This document shows, piece by piece, positions 5,712-6,970 of a DNA stretch of 6,970 nt. The translations under genes and the position numbers were made by a program. Within the stretch, counting starts at the first letter, position 1; every line of letters begins with the position of its first letter. The notes under the pieces were generated by a model. That model worked only from the letters and a program-made list of their open reading frames with translations. It had not been told where the DNA came from and made no database searches. Source of the stretch: Syntrophaceae bacterium UBA7544 (GTDB lineage Bacteria > Desulfobacterota > Syntrophia > Syntrophales > Smithellaceae); assembly GCA_002479215.1 (NCBI GenBank), contig DLME01000195.1, positions 15,608-22,577 of the forward strand, in the 5' to 3' direction.

Positions 5712-5939
5712 TCAAACAACTGAGAGCTGATTGAATATACCCGCAATTTTCTTTATTTCAATTCTTTTTTTGCACTGGCCAACGACAAAATTACCAGTTC
5801 TCCCCGTATCCGAGGCAGTAACCACAATCAGCAGTCTGTGTCCGTAATATGTGTTTGGGCCGATATTTGAATGTATAACAGGTGTAAACTCAGGTATTGG
5901 CTTCTTCCTGTAGTCAAGCGCCGGGCAATTTTGACTTAC
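5712..5939 (-). pseudogene. Possible 3' remnant of an unknown gene (75 codons, no start)
   Basis: Between an in-frame TAG just upstream of 5939 and a TGA at 5714-5712 there are 75 sense codons with no ATG and only one internal GTG. The peptide has protein-like composition (VSQNCPALDYRKKP near the start, then PEFTPVIHSNIGPNTYYGH, LLIVVTASDTGRTGNFVVGQ, CKKRIEIKKIAGIF). Reading another frame upstream gives no continuation that I can recognise. It could be the decayed tail of a gene whose 5' end was lost at the junction near 5940, or a chance open frame. I do not recognise the family. Confidence 0.35.
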
Positions 5940-5960
5940 CTACTTTCTTTCAATAGGTAA
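5936..5960. repeat. Inverted repeat upstream of the transporter promoter
   Basis: TTACCTA (5936-5942) and TAGGTAA (5954-5960) are perfect 7-base arms around an 11-base loop, ending 11 bases before the -35 box of the transporter gene and abutting the end of the unknown gene remnant. It may be an operator, or a scar of the junction. Confidence 0.35.
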
Positions 5961-5971
5961 TCAATATTTAA

Positions 5972-6000
5972 TTGACATGCAAGACCGAAATTAGCATAGT
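5972..6000 (+). promoter_or_regulatory. Candidate sigma-70 promoter of the EamA transporter gene
   Basis: A perfect TTGACA (5972-5977), a 17-base spacer and CATAGT (5995-6000, 4 of 6), preceded by an A/T-rich stretch, about 40 bases before the start codon at 6040. Confidence 0.55.
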
Positions 6001-6039
6001 TGACTCACGAACGAGCAATTTCTTATCAAACGAGGAGAC

Positions 6040-6939
6040 ATGGCATATATTGGTGAAATTGCAGCACTCTTTACATCGTTCTGCTGGACACTCTCTAGCA
6101 TCGGGTTCAGCAAATCGATTCAGCAAGTTGGTCCCCAGATCACCAACCGAGTGCGGGTGTTCCTGGCCATGCTGGCGTTGATCATCATCAACTTGGTCCT
6201 GTATGGACAGCCTATTCCGTTGCATGCTGGAATATCACGCTGGGCCTGGTTGAGCATTTCGGGCATTATCGGGCTTTCTCTGGGCGATGCCTTTCTTTTC
6301 CAGGCGTACCGAGAAATCGGGCCACGCCTCGGCCTGCTTTTGCTGAGCCTAACTCCGGTCTTCGGCACAACTATCGCCTGGATATTCTTCGGCCAGATAC
6401 TCACCCTTTTGCAAATCGTCGGCATCATCGTTACGTTGGCAGGCATTTCCTGGGTGGTCATGGTCCAACCCGAAGAAGACGATGACAATACACGCAAGGC
6501 TACCTGGCGCGGTGTACTGTTCGGAACCCTAGCCGCACTCGGACAGGCCATCGGCTTAGTCTTTTCCCAGCAAGGCATGACCGGTGATTTCTCGCCTTTT
6601 GCGGGTACACTGATCCGCATGATCGCTGCGGTCGTCACGTTGTGGATCGTTGCCTCCTTTCAGCGCCAGGCAGAAACCACAATCACTACAATGCGCGAGC
6701 GGCCGAGGACGCTCGGCTGGGTGGCCTTCGGCGCGCTGTTCGGACCGGTCATTGGGGTCTCGTCCTCGCTGCTAGCAGTCCAGCACACCGGGATCGGCGT
6801 AGCCAGCACACTCCTTGCTCTGCCGCCGGTCTTCATGCTACCGATCAGTTACTTCGTCTTTAAGGAACGTTTCGGCTGGCAGGCCATCGGTGGCACACTC
6901 CTTGCCGTGGCCGGGGTGACACTATTGTTCTTGAACTAG
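6040..6939 (+). CDS. EamA/DMT-family transporter (ten-TM permease)
   Basis: 299 residues made of two repeated five-helix halves, the standard plan and length of drug/metabolite transporter family exporters (RhaT/YdcZ-like EamA domains). Hydrophobic segments lie at about 5-23, 37-55, 68-88, 96-118, 122-143, then 157-176, 186-206, 226-245, 247-270 and 280-298, with an acidic linker (QPEEDDDN, 143-150) between the halves. The family landmark is the end of each repeat: LSLTPVFGTTIAWIFFGQ in the first half and LALPPVFMLPISYFVFKE in the second, each followed by a G-x(6)-AG helix. Substrates of this family are amino acids, nucleosides or other metabolites and cannot be deduced here. GAGGAG (6032-6037) sits very close to the ATG. 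The gene is GC-richer, with more C/G-ending codons, than everything to its left, suggesting a different origin. A further gene starts 8 bases after its stop. Confidence 0.92.
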   Translation: MAYIGEIAALFTSFCWTLSSIGFSKSIQQVGPQITNRVRVFLAMLALIIINLVLYGQPIPLHAGISRWAWLSISGIIGLSLGDAFLFQAYREIGPRLGLLLLSLTPVFGTTIAWIFFGQILTLLQIVGIIVTLAGISWVVMVQPEEDDDNTRKATWRGVLFGTLAALGQAIGLVFSQQGMTGDFSPFAGTLIRMIAAVVTLWIVASFQRQAETTITTMRERPRTLGWVAFGALFGPVIGVSSSLLAVQHTGIGVASTLLALPPVFMLPISYFVFKERFGWQAIGGTLLAVAGVTLLFLN

Positions 6940-6947
6940 GAGAAAGG

Positions 6948-6970
6948 ATGAGCGTGTATCCCTTGAGTGT
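6948..6970 (+). CDS. Start of a downstream gene, truncated by the window edge
   Basis: ATG at 6948-6950 follows AGGAGAAAGG, which overlaps the end of the transporter gene, and opens a frame reading MSVYPLS to the edge. The 8-base spacing and good ribosome binding site suggest the second gene of an operon with the transporter. Seven codons are too few to name a product. Confidence 0.5.

Larger units (their letters stand above)
5583..6039. other. Intergenic stretch between divergent genes
   Basis: This 457-base gap separates the leftward orphan gene from the rightward transporter gene. It contains the orphan's ribosome binding site (5587-5593), an isolated minus-strand TTGACA (5676-5671) without a well-spaced -10, the 75-codon frame remnant (5712-5939), an inverted repeat (5936-5960) and the transporter promoter (5972-6000). 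Nothing else recognisable. Confidence 0.6.

Noticed and set aside
6120..6638. A 172-codon minus-strand frame
   Set aside because: It is antisense to the transporter; its composition (many Pro, Arg, Ser, Met) is that of a mirror frame of a GC-rich membrane protein gene.
1..6970. CRISPR arrays, tRNA or rRNA genes, and insertion sequences
   Set aside because: No regularly spaced repeats, no cloverleaf-like sequences and no transposase motifs were noticed on either strand.

Overview
The window looks like chromosomal DNA of an anaerobic or facultative diderm bacterium, possibly Desulfobacterota or Negativicutes. The reasons are strong AAGGAGG-type ribosome binding sites, Sec signal peptides on soluble enzymes, a two-HD-domain signalling protein and small exported desulfoferrodoxin-like proteins. 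The taxonomic guess is weak. Base composition is a patchwork: most of the minus-strand genes are AT-rich to moderate, the orphan at 4785-5582 is very AT-rich, and the transporter at 6040-6939 is clearly GC-richer.

Layout. (1) 1-1013, minus: an HD/HD-GYP phosphohydrolase-type signalling protein whose C-terminus runs off the left edge, with its own promoter candidate. (2) 1014-1351: no intact gene; it holds a broken fragment of a metallo-beta-lactamase-fold gene. (3) 1352-2893, minus: an exported dienelactone-hydrolase-family protein followed by an exported nitroreductase-family protein, probably co-transcribed. (4) 3015-3788, minus: two tandem, translationally coupled paralogues, exported small beta-sandwich proteins with partial superoxide-reductase-like ligand motifs, behind a good promoter. 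(5) 3995-4600, minus: a sterol desaturase/fatty acid hydroxylase family membrane protein. It is preceded and overlapped by a 32-codon reading frame that is the surviving N-terminus of a metallo-beta-lactamase-fold protein, expressed from a promoter whose spacer is an 18-bp palindrome. (6) 4785-5582, minus: an orphan membrane protein with two N-terminal transmembrane segments and a helical cytoplasmic part. (7) 5583-6039: mostly non-coding, with an apparent 75-codon 3' gene remnant and the promoter of the next gene. (8) 6040-6970, plus: an EamA/DMT-family transporter and the first codons of a following gene.

How it fits together. Blocks 3-5 (about 3.4 kb) are bracketed by two copies of the same 26-bp stretch, differing at one base, both derived from the N-terminal coding region of a metallo-beta-lactamase-fold gene. 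This suggests that the segment arrived, or was rearranged, by recombination at that gene. The enzymes within it (dienelactone hydrolase, nitroreductase, diiron hydroxylase, SOR-like proteins) could suggest envelope redox or detoxification work, but no pathway can be proved. The most unusual arrangement is the truncated leader frame, the palindrome-containing promoter and the ATGA coupling in front of the hydroxylase gene. The least explained protein is the orphan at 4785-5582. No CRISPR array, tRNA, rRNA or intact transposase was seen.
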